Shown piece by piece: positions 28,939 to 37,154 of a stretch of 64,000 nucleotides of DNA. The DNA comes from Agrococcus sp. Marseille-Q4369 (GTDB lineage: Bacteria > Actinomycetota > Actinomycetes > Actinomycetales > Microbacteriaceae), in the NCBI RefSeq assembly GCF_018308945.1, contig NZ_CP070501.1:1798001-1862000 (forward strand). The letters run 5' to 3'. The notes under the pieces are model-generated. The model was given only the letters and a program-made list of their open reading frames with translations. It ran no database searches and was not told where the DNA came from. The translations under genes and the position numbers were made by a program. Numbering within the stretch: position 1 is the stretch's first letter; each line of letters opens with the position of its first letter.

Positions 28939-29017
28939 GGTCGAGCAGCGCCCGTATCGAGACCGTCGCTCCGAGCAGGGGTCTCGATAGGGCGGCCTCG
29001 CGGCCGCCTACTCGACC
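28939..29017. repeat. Intergenic palindromic repeat
   Basis: A 79-bp nested palindrome. Outer arms GGTCGAGCAG (28939-28948) and CTACTCGACC (29008-29017) match with one mismatch; inner arms TATCGAGACC (28955-28964) and GGTCTCGATA (28980-28989) are perfect; a GGCCTCGCGGCC hairpin lies in the right half. This form resembles the dispersed intergenic repeats common in Microbacteriaceae and relatives; it contains no ORF. Confidence 0.7.
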
Positions 29018-29058
29018 TTGCAGCGTCCGCGCTCAACGCGGCGGAGCCGCATCGAGCG

Positions 29059-30231
29059 CTACGGCTGCAGCACGACCTTGATGCAGTCGTCCTCCTTCTT
29101 CTGGAAGATCTCGTAGTACTCCGGCGCCTGCTCGAGCGGCACGAGGTGGGTCGTGAGGTCGCCCGTGCCGAGCGGGTCGCTCGGGTCCTCGACGAGCGGC
29201 ATGAGCTCGTCGCGCCACGACTGCACGTTGCACTGGCCCATCCGCAACGTGATCTGCTTGTCGAACAGCGTCATCATCGGCATCGGGTCGGCCGAGCCGA
29301 CGTAGACGCCGCTGAGCGAGACCGTGCCGCCGCGGCGCACCGCGTCGAACGCCGTGTGCATGGCCGAGAGCCGGTCGAGGCCCGCGTGCCGCATCATCGG
29401 CTTCGCGAGCAGGTCGGGGAGCGCGCCGACGAGCTGCTGCGCCGTCGCGGCGCCGGGCGCGCCGTGCGCCTCCATGCCGACGGCGTCGACGATCGCGTCG
29501 GGGCCGCGGCCGTCGGTGAGGTCCTTGAGCGCATCCGTCGCATCCGCCATGTCGAGCGTCTCGACGCCGTAGCGCTCGGCCATCGCGCGGCGCTCGGCGA
29601 CCGGCTCGACCGCGATCACGCGGTGACCGAGGTGCCGGCCGATGCGCGCGACGAACTGTCCGACGGGGCCGAGCCCCATGACGCCGAGCGTCTGGCCGGG
29701 CTCGAGGCCGGCGTACGCGACGCCTTGCCACGCGGTGGGCAGGATGTCGCTCAGGAAGAGGTAGCGGTCGTCGGCGAGCTCACTGCCCACCTTGGTCGCG
29801 TTGAAGTCGGCGTAGGGAACGCGCAGCCGCTCGGCCTGGCCGCCGGGCACCGAGCCGTAGAGCGACGTGTAGCCGTAGAGCGACGCGCCCGTGCCGGAGT
29901 GGCGGTTCTGCGTCGTCTCGCACTGCGTCGTCAGGCCCTTCTCGCACATGAAGCAACGACCGCACGCGACGACGAAGGGGATGACGACGCGGTCGCCGAC
30001 CTGCAGGTTCGACACCGCCGAGCCGACCTCCTCGACGATGCCCATCGGCTCGTGGCCGAGGATGTCGCCCTTCTTGAGGAACGGCGCGAAGAGCTCGTAG
30101 AGGTGGAGGTCGGAGCCGCAGATCGCGGTCGACGTGACGCGGATGACCGCGTCGGTCGGCTCCTGGATGACGGGGTCGGGGACCTCCTCGACCGAGACCT
30201 TGCGCTTGCCTTGCCAAGTGAGTGCTCGCAT
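29059..30231 (-). CDS. Zinc-dependent alcohol dehydrogenase, FdhA/class III-like
   Basis: A 390-residue medium-chain dehydrogenase. Catalytic zinc ligands are visible in STAICGSDLHLYE and LGHEPMG; the structural-zinc loop is VVACGRCFMCEKGLTTQC; the NAD-binding motif is VMGLGPVGQFVAR (about residue 185). The insertion pattern resembles glutathione-independent formaldehyde dehydrogenases and related enzymes oxidising small aldehydes or alcohols; the substrate is not known. A TACGGT box lies 7 nt before the ATG, so it is probably transcribed alone and leaderless. No partner genes adjoin it. Confidence 0.88.
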   Translation of the reverse strand: MRALTWQGKRKVSVEEVPDPVIQEPTDAVIRVTSTAICGSDLHLYELFAPFLKKGDILGHEPMGIVEEVGSAVSNLQVGDRVVIPFVVACGRCFMCEKGLTTQCETTQNRHSGTGASLYGYTSLYGSVPGGQAERLRVPYADFNATKVGSELADDRYLFLSDILPTAWQGVAYAGLEPGQTLGVMGLGPVGQFVARIGRHLGHRVIAVEPVAERRAMAERYGVETLDMADATDALKDLTDGRGPDAIVDAVGMEAHGAPGAATAQQLVGALPDLLAKPMMRHAGLDRLSAMHTAFDAVRRGGTVSLSGVYVGSADPMPMMTLFDKQITLRMGQCNVQSWRDELMPLVEDPSDPLGTGDLTTHLVPLEQAPEYYEIFQKKEDDCIKVVLQP

Positions 30232-30238
30232 GACTCCG

Positions 30239-30244
30239 ACCGTA
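30239..30244 (-). promoter_or_regulatory. -10 element for leaderless dehydrogenase mRNA
   Basis: TACGGT on the minus strand ends 7 nt before the ATG at 30231, without a ribosome site, as at several other genes of the window. Confidence 0.55.
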
Positions 30245-30304
30245 TGCGCCGCGACCCCCGAGGAGGCTGGATTCGGAGCGAACGGTCAGCGGATGCCGAG
30301 CGAT

Positions 30305-30430
30305 TCAGCGGATGCCGAGCTCGGCCGAGAGCGCCTCGAGCGCCGGCAGCGGATCCTCCCTCGCGGGCAGGATCTGCACGCACACGTGGTCGGCGCCCAC
30401 GTCGAGGTGCCGTGCGCCTCGAGCGGGCCG
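30305..30430 (-). pseudogene. F420-type LLM oxidoreductase remnant (C-terminus)
   Basis: About 36 codons read HLDVGADHVCVQILP then ALEALSAELGIR and stop at 30305, which is the C-terminal end of luciferase-like monooxygenase family (LLM) F420-dependent oxidoreductases. Nothing of the other 250 or so residues remains; upstream sequence is unrelated and then the MHS transporter gene ends. A 15-bp direct repeat TCAGCGGATGCCGAG occurs at 30286-30300 and 30305-30319. Confidence 0.6.
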
Positions 30431-30446
30431 CGCTACAGCCCGATGC

Positions 30447-31925
30447 TCACGACATGCCGCCGCCCCCGGTGCGCGGCGGCAGCTTGCCGTCGACGAGCTC
30501 GTGCTCGGGGTCGTGCACCTTGCCGATGAGGTCCTCGCCGATCGCGATGCGGTCGACGTCGTCGTCACCCGGCACGATGTCGCCGCGCAGGCTGCGGCCG
30601 GCCGTCTCGTTGAACGTGAGGATCGCGAGCAGGCCGATGATGCCCGCGGCCGTCATGTAGAAGCCGGGCACGAGCGTCGAGCCTGTCTCGCCGATGAGCC
30701 ACTCGTTGATGAGGCCCGCCGGCCCGCCGAGCAGCGAGGTCGCGACGTTGTAGCCGAGCGCGAAGCCCGCGTAGCGCACCGTGGTCGGGAAGAGCGCCGG
30801 CAGCGTCGCCGAGATGTTGCACAGCAGCATGACGAGGAAGAGCCCGAAGATCGCGAGCCCGAGCGCCTGCAGCACGACGTTGCCCGTCTGCAGCAGCATG
30901 ATCGCCGGGATCGAGAAGAGGGTGAAGCCGACCGCCGCGATGAGCAGCACCGGTCGCCGCCCGATCCGGTCGGTGAGCGCGCCCATCGGGATGATCACCG
31001 CCATCATCACGAGCTGCACCGCGACGAGCATGAGGCCGGCTTGCGTCGCCCCCATGTCGAGCGACGTCGTGAGGAACGTCGGCATGTAGGTGAGCACGAG
31101 GTAGAACGCCGTGTTGATGAGGATCGTGATGCCCATGATCTTCAGCAGCTGCTTCGGCTGCTTCGTGACGACGTCGCGCAGCGTCTCCCACGCGCTCGAG
31201 CGGGTGTCCTGCTCCTTCGCCTCGATGAACGTCTCCGAGTCGTGCAGGCGCGAGCGCATGAGGAGCGCGACGATGCCGAGCGGCAGCGTGAGCAGGAACG
31301 GCAGTCGCCACCAGCCCTCGGCCATGCCCTCCGGGCCGACGATGAGCTCGAGGCCCGTGACGAGGATCGCGGCCATCGAGAAGCCGAGCAGCGTGCCGAA
31401 CTCGAGGAACGAGCCCCAGAAGCCGCGGCGGTCGTCGGGCGCGTGCTCGGCCATGTAGACGGCGGCGCCGGCGTACTCGCCGCCCGCCGAGAAGCCCTGG
31501 ATGATGCGCAGCGTGAACAGCAGCACGGGCGCGAGCCAGCCGACCATGTCGAAGGTCGGCAGCACGCCGATCGCCGCGGTCGCGATCGAGATCATCAGGA
31601 TGGTGAAGACGAGCACCTTCTGGCGCCCGATGCGGTCGCCGAGCGGCCCGAGCACGGCGCCGCCGATCGGCCGGATGAGGAACGAGACGGCGAAGCCGAA
31701 GAGCGTCCAGAGGATCGCCTCCTCAGAGCCGCCGAAGATCTGCTGCGACAGGTGCACGGCGAGGTAGCCGTAGATGCCGTAGTCGAACCACTCGATGGCG
31801 TTGCCCGCCATCGCGCCCATGACCGACTTCCTGACGGTCTTGCGCTGCACGGGGGAGAGGTCGAGCTCCCTCGTGATGGGTGCGGGCTCGCGCGGGTGCC
31901 GCCGCGGTGCTGTCTGCTCGGTCAT
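30447..31925 (-). CDS. MFS permease, metabolite:H+ symporter (MHS) family
   Basis: A 492-residue, twelve-span transporter. The MHS pattern is clear: GNAIEWFDYGIYGYLA at the first helix, RPIGGAVLGPLGDRIGR with the loop 2-3 motif, and IIQGFSAGGEYAGAAVYMAE in helix 4-5. MHS members (ProP, KgtP, ShiA) import betaines, dicarboxylates or shikimate with protons. It lies 97 nt downstream of the M20 gene on the same strand with a GAAGGGA ribosome site, so it probably serves the same catabolic route. The acidic C-terminus carries no further domain. Confidence 0.9.
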   Translation of the reverse strand: MTEQTAPRRHPREPAPITRELDLSPVQRKTVRKSVMGAMAGNAIEWFDYGIYGYLAVHLSQQIFGGSEEAILWTLFGFAVSFLIRPIGGAVLGPLGDRIGRQKVLVFTILMISIATAAIGVLPTFDMVGWLAPVLLFTLRIIQGFSAGGEYAGAAVYMAEHAPDDRRGFWGSFLEFGTLLGFSMAAILVTGLELIVGPEGMAEGWWRLPFLLTLPLGIVALLMRSRLHDSETFIEAKEQDTRSSAWETLRDVVTKQPKQLLKIMGITILINTAFYLVLTYMPTFLTTSLDMGATQAGLMLVAVQLVMMAVIIPMGALTDRIGRRPVLLIAAVGFTLFSIPAIMLLQTGNVVLQALGLAIFGLFLVMLLCNISATLPALFPTTVRYAGFALGYNVATSLLGGPAGLINEWLIGETGSTLVPGFYMTAAGIIGLLAILTFNETAGRSLRGDIVPGDDDVDRIAIGEDLIGKVHDPEHELVDGKLPPRTGGGGMS

Positions 31926-32022
31926 GGCCGTGTCCCTTCGGTCGGTGCAGGGGTGTCCTGGTGGTGCAGTGTCCTGGTCGTGCTCGGGGGTCGTGCTGGC
32001 TGTGCGGTCGGGGAGGATGCGT

Positions 32023-33222
32023 TCAGGGGTCGAGGTCGAGGAGCAGGCGGGCGTACGCGCCCGCGGCTGCGGAGAGGTCGGCGATGCGCACGCGCTCGTC
32101 GGGCTGGTGGGCCTGGCCGGTGATGTCGCCCGGGCCGAGGATGATCGTCGGGCAGCCGTGGTGGCGCGCGATGTAGCCGCCCTCGCACGCGGCCGTCCAC
32201 GCCTCGATGCGCGGCTCGCGGCCCTCCGCCGAGATCGCGTCGACGGCGGCGGTGACGAGCGGATGCGCGGGCTCGGTCTCGAAGCCCGGCATCTCCATCA
32301 GGAGCGTCGCGCTCGCCTCGCAGCCCTCGTGCCCGAGCACGCGGGCGATCCCCGCCTCGAGCTCGCCGAGCGCCTGCTCGCCCGTCTCGCCCGGCATGAG
32401 CCGCCGGTCGACGAGCAGCGTGCACCGATCGGGCACGATCGAGGTGCCGTGGCCCCCTTCGATGCGGCCGACGCTCCAGGTCGCCGAGCCCAGCAGGCCC
32501 GTCGCGCCCCGACGCATCCGCTCGTGGTCGTCGGCGATCCAGCCCGCGATGCGCGCCGCGGTCGTGATGGCGTTCGCGCCGTCCTCCGGCCGGCCCGCGT
32601 GGGCGGCGCGGCCGCGCACCTCGACCTCGAGGTTCGCGGCGCCGCGGCACGCGACGACGACCGCGAGGGCGGTCGGCTCGGCGACGATGCACGCGCGGTA
32701 GGGCGCGGGCGGGTCGTCGAGGTGCGCCAGGATGCCGGTCGCGAGGTCCTCCTCGTCGACGGTCACGAGCAGCTCGAGCGGCAGCTCGGGGCGCACGCGG
32801 TGCACGGCGGCCATCGCCTGCAGCGCGGCGGCGAGCCCGCCCTTCATGTCGGCGGCGCCGCGGCCGGTGAGCCAGCCGTCCTGCACGCGCGGGCTGAAGG
32901 GGTCGGCGCTCCAGCCCTCGCCTGCCGGCACGACGTCGGAGTGGCCGAGCAGCAGGATGCCGGGCCGCGCCTCGGCGGGGTCGGGGCCGAAGCGGATGGC
33001 GATGTTGGGCCTGCCGGGCGCGACGGTCGAGCGCCGGCTGCGGCCGCCGAGCCGGGAGGCGATCGTCTCGAGCACGCGCACGGCGTCGAGCTCGGTGCCG
33101 CCCGGGTTCTCGCTCGCGGCGAGGATGAGCGACGAGGTGTCGGCGACGATCGTCGCCTCGTCGACGAGCGCGATGGCCCGGTCGACGTCGGTGCGCTCGC
33201 CGTTCGCGGGCGGGGCCGTCAC
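32023..33222 (-). CDS. M20-family metallopeptidase/deacylase (ArgE/DapE-like)
   Basis: A 399-residue di-zinc hydrolase: LLLGHSDVVPAGEGW and GRGAADMKGGLAA give the first His/Asp ligands, VTVDEEDLATG the Glu pair, and the dimerisation domain has RGAANLEVEVRGRAAHAG. Such enzymes remove N-acyl groups from amino acids or cleave dipeptides. Its GTG start overlaps the end of the M24 gene by 4 nt (GTGA), so the two act together. If the M24 partner is an ectoine-type hydrolase, this gene could supply the deacetylase step; that is inference. The frame is open upstream through the M24 gene but that is a shadow. Confidence 0.85.
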   Translation of the reverse strand: MTAPPANGERTDVDRAIALVDEATIVADTSSLILAASENPGGTELDAVRVLETIASRLGGRSRRSTVAPGRPNIAIRFGPDPAEARPGILLLGHSDVVPAGEGWSADPFSPRVQDGWLTGRGAADMKGGLAAALQAMAAVHRVRPELPLELLVTVDEEDLATGILAHLDDPPAPYRACIVAEPTALAVVVACRGAANLEVEVRGRAAHAGRPEDGANAITTAARIAGWIADDHERMRRGATGLLGSATWSVGRIEGGHGTSIVPDRCTLLVDRRLMPGETGEQALGELEAGIARVLGHEGCEASATLLMEMPGFETEPAHPLVTAAVDAISAEGREPRIEAWTAACEGGYIARHHGCPTIILGPGDITGQAHQPDERVRIADLSAAAGAYARLLLDLDP

Positions 33223-34394
33223 GCCGCCTCCACCACGATGAGCTCGCGCGGAGCGTCGGTGAGCAGCTCGGCGCCGCCCTCGCCGATCGCGACCGATTCG
33301 CTCAGCTCGCAGCCGTAGCCGTCCATCCACATGCCGGCGATGATGTGCAGGCACATGCCGGGCTCGATGACGGTGAGGTCGTCCTCGCGGATCGAGACGG
33401 TGCGCTCGCCCCAGTCGGGCGGGTAGCCGATGCCGATCGAGTAGCCGAGCCGCGAGGGCTTCTCGATCGCGTGCCGCGCGAGGTGCTCGCGCCAGATGCC
33501 GTGCACGTCGGCGACGACGCGGCCCGGCTGCAGGCCCCCGAGCACGGCCTCGAGCCCCTCGGCCGCGATGTCGGCGAGGCCCGCGAGGCGCGCGTCGGGT
33601 CGGCCGACCGCGACGGTGCGGGCGAGCGGCGCGTGGTAGCGGCGGTGGGCGCCCGCGAGCTCGATGGAGACGGCCTCGCCGGTCTCGACCCGCCGGGCGC
33701 TGAAGGTGAGGTGCGGGGTGTCGGCCGACTCGCCGGTGGGCAGCATCGGCACGATCGCCGGGTAGTCGCCCTCGGCGCCGTCGACGCCGGTGGCTTGCGC
33801 GAACTGGATCGCCGCGGCGACGTCGTTGAGCCGCACCCCCGCGCCGAGCGCGTCGACGCCCGCGCGCATCGCTGCGGAGGCGATGCGGCCGGCGCCGCGC
33901 ATGAGCTCGAGCTCGAACGGGCTCTTCACGAGCCGCACCCAGTTCACGAGGTCGTGCGCGTCGACGAGCTGCCACTCCGGCAGCGCCCGCTCGAGCGCGT
34001 GGAACGAACGCACGGTGAAGAAGTGCGCCTCGGCCTCGTACCCGATGCGGCCGCGCTGGGCGAAGCCGTGCTCCCGCAGCCGCTCGGCGACCCAGTCGAA
34101 GGGATGCGCGCCGCGCTGGTGCACGAGCGACTCGGGGTAGCCGAGGATCCGCTCGGGCGGCGTGCTCGCCGTGCGGTGCGCGCCGTCGGCGTCCATCTGC
34201 CGCATGATGAGCAGCGGCTCGCCCGTGAGCGGCACGAACAGCAGCTGCGGCATGTAGAACGACCAGGCGTCGTAGCCGGTCAAGTAGTGCAGGTTCGCGG
34301 GATCGGCCACCACGAGGCCGTCGAGGCCGGCGCGCTGCATGCGCGCGCGGGTGCGGGCGAGCCGCTCTGCGAGCTCCTCGGGTCTCGGCTGCAT
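33219..34394 (-). CDS. M24-family hydrolase resembling ectoine hydrolase (DoeA/EutD)
   Basis: About 391 residues with the creatinase-type N-domain (VADPANLHYLTGYDAWSFY, RQMDADGAHRT) and pita-bread C-domain (GYSIGIGYPPDWGERTVSI, GMCLHIIAGMWMDGYG, ELSESVAIGEGG). These blocks resemble ectoine hydrolases more than prolidases. The usual metal-ligand aspartate pair is absent: the strand reads VSIELAGAHRRYHAPLART. Ectoine hydrolase opens the ring of ectoine to N-acetyl-diaminobutyrate. ATG 34394 is preferred over the GTG at 34403 because the latter lies inside the TAGGGT -10 box. It leads an operon with the M20 and MHS genes. Confidence 0.72.
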   Translation of the reverse strand: MQPRPEELAERLARTRARMQRAGLDGLVVADPANLHYLTGYDAWSFYMPQLLFVPLTGEPLLIMRQMDADGAHRTASTPPERILGYPESLVHQRGAHPFDWVAERLREHGFAQRGRIGYEAEAHFFTVRSFHALERALPEWQLVDAHDLVNWVRLVKSPFELELMRGAGRIASAAMRAGVDALGAGVRLNDVAAAIQFAQATGVDGAEGDYPAIVPMLPTGESADTPHLTFSARRVETGEAVSIELAGAHRRYHAPLARTVAVGRPDARLAGLADIAAEGLEAVLGGLQPGRVVADVHGIWREHLARHAIEKPSRLGYSIGIGYPPDWGERTVSIREDDLTVIEPGMCLHIIAGMWMDGYGCELSESVAIGEGGAELLTDAPRELIVVEAA

Positions 34395-34401
34395 GCCAGC
34401 C

Positions 34402-34407
34402 ACCCTA
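34402..34407 (-). promoter_or_regulatory. -10 element of the M24-M20-MHS operon
   Basis: TAGGGT on the minus strand ends 7 nt before the ATG at 34394. It decides between two in-frame starts, since the upstream GTG would overlap the box itself. Confidence 0.6.
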
Positions 34408-34442
34408 GTCAGGCTCCGCCGCGAGCTCGGCTCGCCGCGGCG

Positions 34443-34782
34443 TCACCCGATGAGCGGCACGAACGCGTATCGCCCGCCGTCCGTCCGCACGCGCGCCCGG
34501 CCGCCGACCGCATCCACGACCGTCATGACGCCGGCGACCGGGGCGACCATGCGTCCGCCCTCGGCGAGCTGCACGACGAGCGCATCGGGCATGCGGCCGA
34601 AGTCTGCGGAGACGAGGATGCGGTCCCACGGTCCCTCACCGGGCAGGCCCAGGATGCGGGGGGTCGCCTGGCGCACGCGCGCGGGGCTGCCGTGCGCGGC
34701 GAGGTTGGCGTTCGCGAGCTCGATGAGCGCTGGCCGCTCGCACCCGCTCGCGCACGGCATCCGCCACCGGGATCTCGCGCAT
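34443..34782 (-). pseudogene. Protein-L-isoaspartate methyltransferase-like remnant
   Basis: From the ATG at 34782 the sequence reads MREIPVADAVRERV, then the frame breaks; in another frame it resumes as PALIELANANLAAHG, GLPGEGPWDRILVS and VVQLAEGGRMVAPV up to the stop at 34443. These are the start and C-terminal half of a PCMT-like methyltransferase; the S-adenosylmethionine-binding middle (about 100 residues) is missing. The promoter box TAGCGT (34790-34795) still stands 7 nt before the ATG. A deletion plus frameshift has inactivated the gene. Confidence 0.68.
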
Positions 34783-35003
34783 GGCGGGCACGCTACTCCG
34801 CGACGCGAGGCTCCGCGACCGGGCCGAGCGGCGCCGAGCGGCCACTCGCGGGCACGAAGAAGCGGTGCGGACTGGCGCTCGGCGCTTGCTCTACTCGCGA
34901 GTATTGGTGAAGGCGCCTGGTCTGTCCGCACCGCTTGCTTGCCGAGACTGTACGCCGACGCCGTCGCGGGCGCAACGGTGCGGCGCGGGCCTGGGGAGAG
35001 GGG

Positions 35004-35753
35004 TCAGTCGCCGGGGCGCGGGAGCGGCTTGCGGATGCCAGGGTGCGACTTCGGGATCGAGGCGAAGAGCACCCACCCCGAGATCGCGATGCACGCGATG
35101 ATGAGCGGGTAGGTGAGCGCCGCGCGCATGATCGCGAGCCACGTGGTCTCGTCGAGCCACCACAGCACGCTGAAGACGACGACGCGGATGACGTACTGCA
35201 GCACCCAGATCCACGACGCTCGGCGGTAGGCGCGCAGCAGCACCGGGTCGTGCCGCCAGCGCGCCTTCGTGCCGATGAGGGCGCCGACGATGAGCCCGAG
35301 GAACGGCCAGCCGATGACGATCGAGACGATCCACGCGAGGGCGCTCGCGGCGTTCGAGAGCAGCTGGATGAGGAAGAAGTTGCGCGCCTCGCCCGTGTAG
35401 TACGCGATCATCGCGGCGATCACGGTCATGAGCATGCCGATCACGACCGCCTTGGGCTTCCGCCGCTGCACGATGGCGGGCACGAGCGTCGCGGCGCTCG
35501 CGATGAGCGACCAGACGACGGCGGTGAGCAGCTCGCCGCCGCTCGCGAGCCACGCGATGAGGAACGCGATGGGCGGCACGCTGCCCTCGATCGCCGCGCG
35601 GCTCCCGCCGAGCACGCGCGCGAGCGACTCCTCGCGCGTCGGGTCGCCGTCGGCGTCCAAGCGGTCGTCGAGCTCGGGCGGCGGCACGAGCTCGGCCGAG
35701 GCGTCCTCGTCGGGCGTCGGCACCGCGCCGGTGCGGGGCGCGTCCACGGTCAC
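35004..35753 (-). CDS. DUF3159 membrane protein
   Basis: A 249-residue protein with an acidic soluble N-terminus (about 45 residues), then six hydrophobic segments. Motifs typical of DUF3159 are EGSVPPIAFLIAW, RRKPKAVVIGMLMTVIAA, YYTGEARNFFLIQLL and FVLQYVIR-like WVLQYVIRVVVFS. No function is known. The start appears to be a GTG whose bases overlap the stop of a tiny upstream ORF (35750-35797), so it may depend on translational coupling; no ribosome site is obvious. Intergenic space to the right holds a strong terminator for the ATPase gene. Confidence 0.82.
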   Translation of the reverse strand: MTVDAPRTGAVPTPDEDASAELVPPPELDDRLDADGDPTREESLARVLGGSRAAIEGSVPPIAFLIAWLASGGELLTAVVWSLIASAATLVPAIVQRRKPKAVVIGMLMTVIAAMIAYYTGEARNFFLIQLLSNAASALAWIVSIVIGWPFLGLIVGALIGTKARWRHDPVLLRAYRRASWIWVLQYVIRVVVFSVLWWLDETTWLAIMRAALTYPLIIACIAISGWVLFASIPKSHPGIRKPLPRPGD

Positions 35754-35797
35754 GCCGCGAGCGCAGGGCGCGCGGAGGAGGCGGTGGAGCTGGGCAT
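35750..35797 (-). CDS. 15-residue leader peptide coupled to DUF3159
   Basis: A short ORF, MPSSTASSARPALAA, starts at an ATG 6 nt after a TACCCT box (35804-35809) and ends with a TGA that overlaps the GTG of the DUF3159 gene. The arrangement copies the leaderless promoter seen at other genes here and the 4-nt GTGA overlap seen in operons. Alternatives are a chance ORF or a frameshift in the true N-terminus of the DUF3159 protein. Confidence 0.4.
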   Translation of the reverse strand: MPSSTASSARPALAA

Positions 35798-35856
35798 GCC
35801 TCCAGGGTATTGCCGCTGCGGCCCACTCCTCCAGGGCGGGCGCGACCAGGTCAGTT

Positions 35857-35896
35857 CCGCCCGACAGGGGCAGGCGCGCCAGCCCCTGTCGGGCGG
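35857..35896. terminator. Strong hairpin between ATPase and DUF3159 genes
   Basis: A perfect 15-bp stem (CCGCCCGACAGGGGC, 35857-35871, pairing with 35882-35896) with a 10-nt loop. It lies 35 nt after the stop of the leftward ATPase gene and probably ends that transcript; no T-run follows. Confidence 0.75.
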
Positions 35897-35930
35897 CACT
35901 GCCCCTCTCGAGGGAGGCGCACGCGACGCA

Positions 35931-37127
35931 TCAGCTCGTTCGGTCCCCGACGTCGTCGACGGCGCCCGTGAGGTCGGGCTCCGTCGCGGGGAACGTCGAT
36001 CTCGCAGGGCGCGTGAGCGGTGAAGGCACGTCATGCTCGCGCAAGTAGTCGCGGAGGTAGGGGAGCGTGAACGCCACCTTGCCCCAGCCTGCGCTCTCGA
36101 TCAGCCCTTGCAGCAGCAGGCGGTGGCGGTACACCGATGCGTACCTGCTCTCGACTCCCATGCGATCGGCGATGTCCGACATGCGAGCTGGACCGTCGTC
36201 GAGGGCCATCGCGGCGAGGAACGTCCGGTCGGTGAAGGAGAGCCTGCTCAGCGACGGCCCGTGCACGTTGGTGCCGAGCACTCGGTGAGCGCGCCGAGCG
36301 GCTTCTCGTACCGCCGCCGTCGAGATCTCGGGATCGTCCGGTGCGGCCGCCCAAGCGAACGAGCCGACGGCCTGCACGAGGAACGGATAGCCGCGGGATG
36401 CCAGCGCCGCCTCCTCGAGTGCCGCATCGCCGATGCTCCGGCCGGCCGTTTCGATCGGCTCCCGCAGGGCTCGACGGGTCTCGTCGAGCGTGAGCGAGTC
36501 GAGCTCGACGGACGCTGCGCGCCTGAGGAAGGTCGTGCCCTTGTCCTGCAGCACCTCCTCGATGCCGGCGGGCAAGCCGGCCGCGACGAAGCCGATCTCG
36601 GCTTCTTCGCGCTGGAGGTGCTGCAACGCGATCGTCAGCTGCCTGATCTCGCCGAGGACGTCTCCGTGCAGCTCGTCGAGCGTGATGAGCACTCCCGCGC
36701 CGCGGTCTGCCGCGATCCCGCATAGCTGCGTCAGCTGCTCGCGGAGCGCCTTCTCGGGCTGATGCTCATCGACGACGCGAGTCGAGAGCGACGCGCCGGA
36801 CACGCCGGCCCCGAGGAGCTCCCGTCGTCGGCCGTCGGGATCGTTGTCGCGGAGGAGTGCTGGGAGCGTCGTCTGCGCGAGCGCATCGGCAAGCCCATCT
36901 CTCGCAGTCTCGGAGATCACGAGCCAGCGATGCCGCCGAGCGGCATCCTCGATCGCGTTCAAGAGGACAGTCTTCCCGATGCCGCGCAGCCCGCGAACGA
37001 GGCTGACGCGATCGGGGATCCAGACGCCCGTCCGGAACGTCTCGGCGAAGGGCGCCACCAGCCGGTCACGGCCTGCGAGGAGCGGGGGCGTCCGGCCGAA
37101 GGTGGGACGGAATGGATTCTCGGACAT
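35931..37127 (-). CDS. Orphan AAA-type ATPase with C-terminal winged-helix region
   Basis: A 398-residue protein of the AAA/STAND-like type. It has FGRTPPLLAGRD near the start, Walker A LRGIGKTVLL (about residues 48-57), Walker B GVLITLDELH (about 140-149), a sensor region AAGLPAGIEEVL and a C-terminal half with helical and winged-helix-like character (LDDGPARMSDIADRMGV, YASVYRHRLLLQGLIESAG). Similar single ATPases occur widely in actinobacteria without known role, sometimes in mobile or defence settings. Ribosome site AAGGGAGG. Base composition is a little less GC-rich than its neighbours, hinting at acquisition. No partner gene is adjacent. Confidence 0.75.
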   Translation of the reverse strand: MSENPFRPTFGRTPPLLAGRDRLVAPFAETFRTGVWIPDRVSLVRGLRGIGKTVLLNAIEDAARRHRWLVISETARDGLADALAQTTLPALLRDNDPDGRRRELLGAGVSGASLSTRVVDEHQPEKALREQLTQLCGIAADRGAGVLITLDELHGDVLGEIRQLTIALQHLQREEAEIGFVAAGLPAGIEEVLQDKGTTFLRRAASVELDSLTLDETRRALREPIETAGRSIGDAALEEAALASRGYPFLVQAVGSFAWAAAPDDPEISTAAVREAARRAHRVLGTNVHGPSLSRLSFTDRTFLAAMALDDGPARMSDIADRMGVESRYASVYRHRLLLQGLIESAGWGKVAFTLPYLRDYLREHDVPSPLTRPARSTFPATEPDLTGAVDDVGDRTS

Positions 37128-37154
37128 CCGCGCCTCCCTTATGGAGATTTAGGA

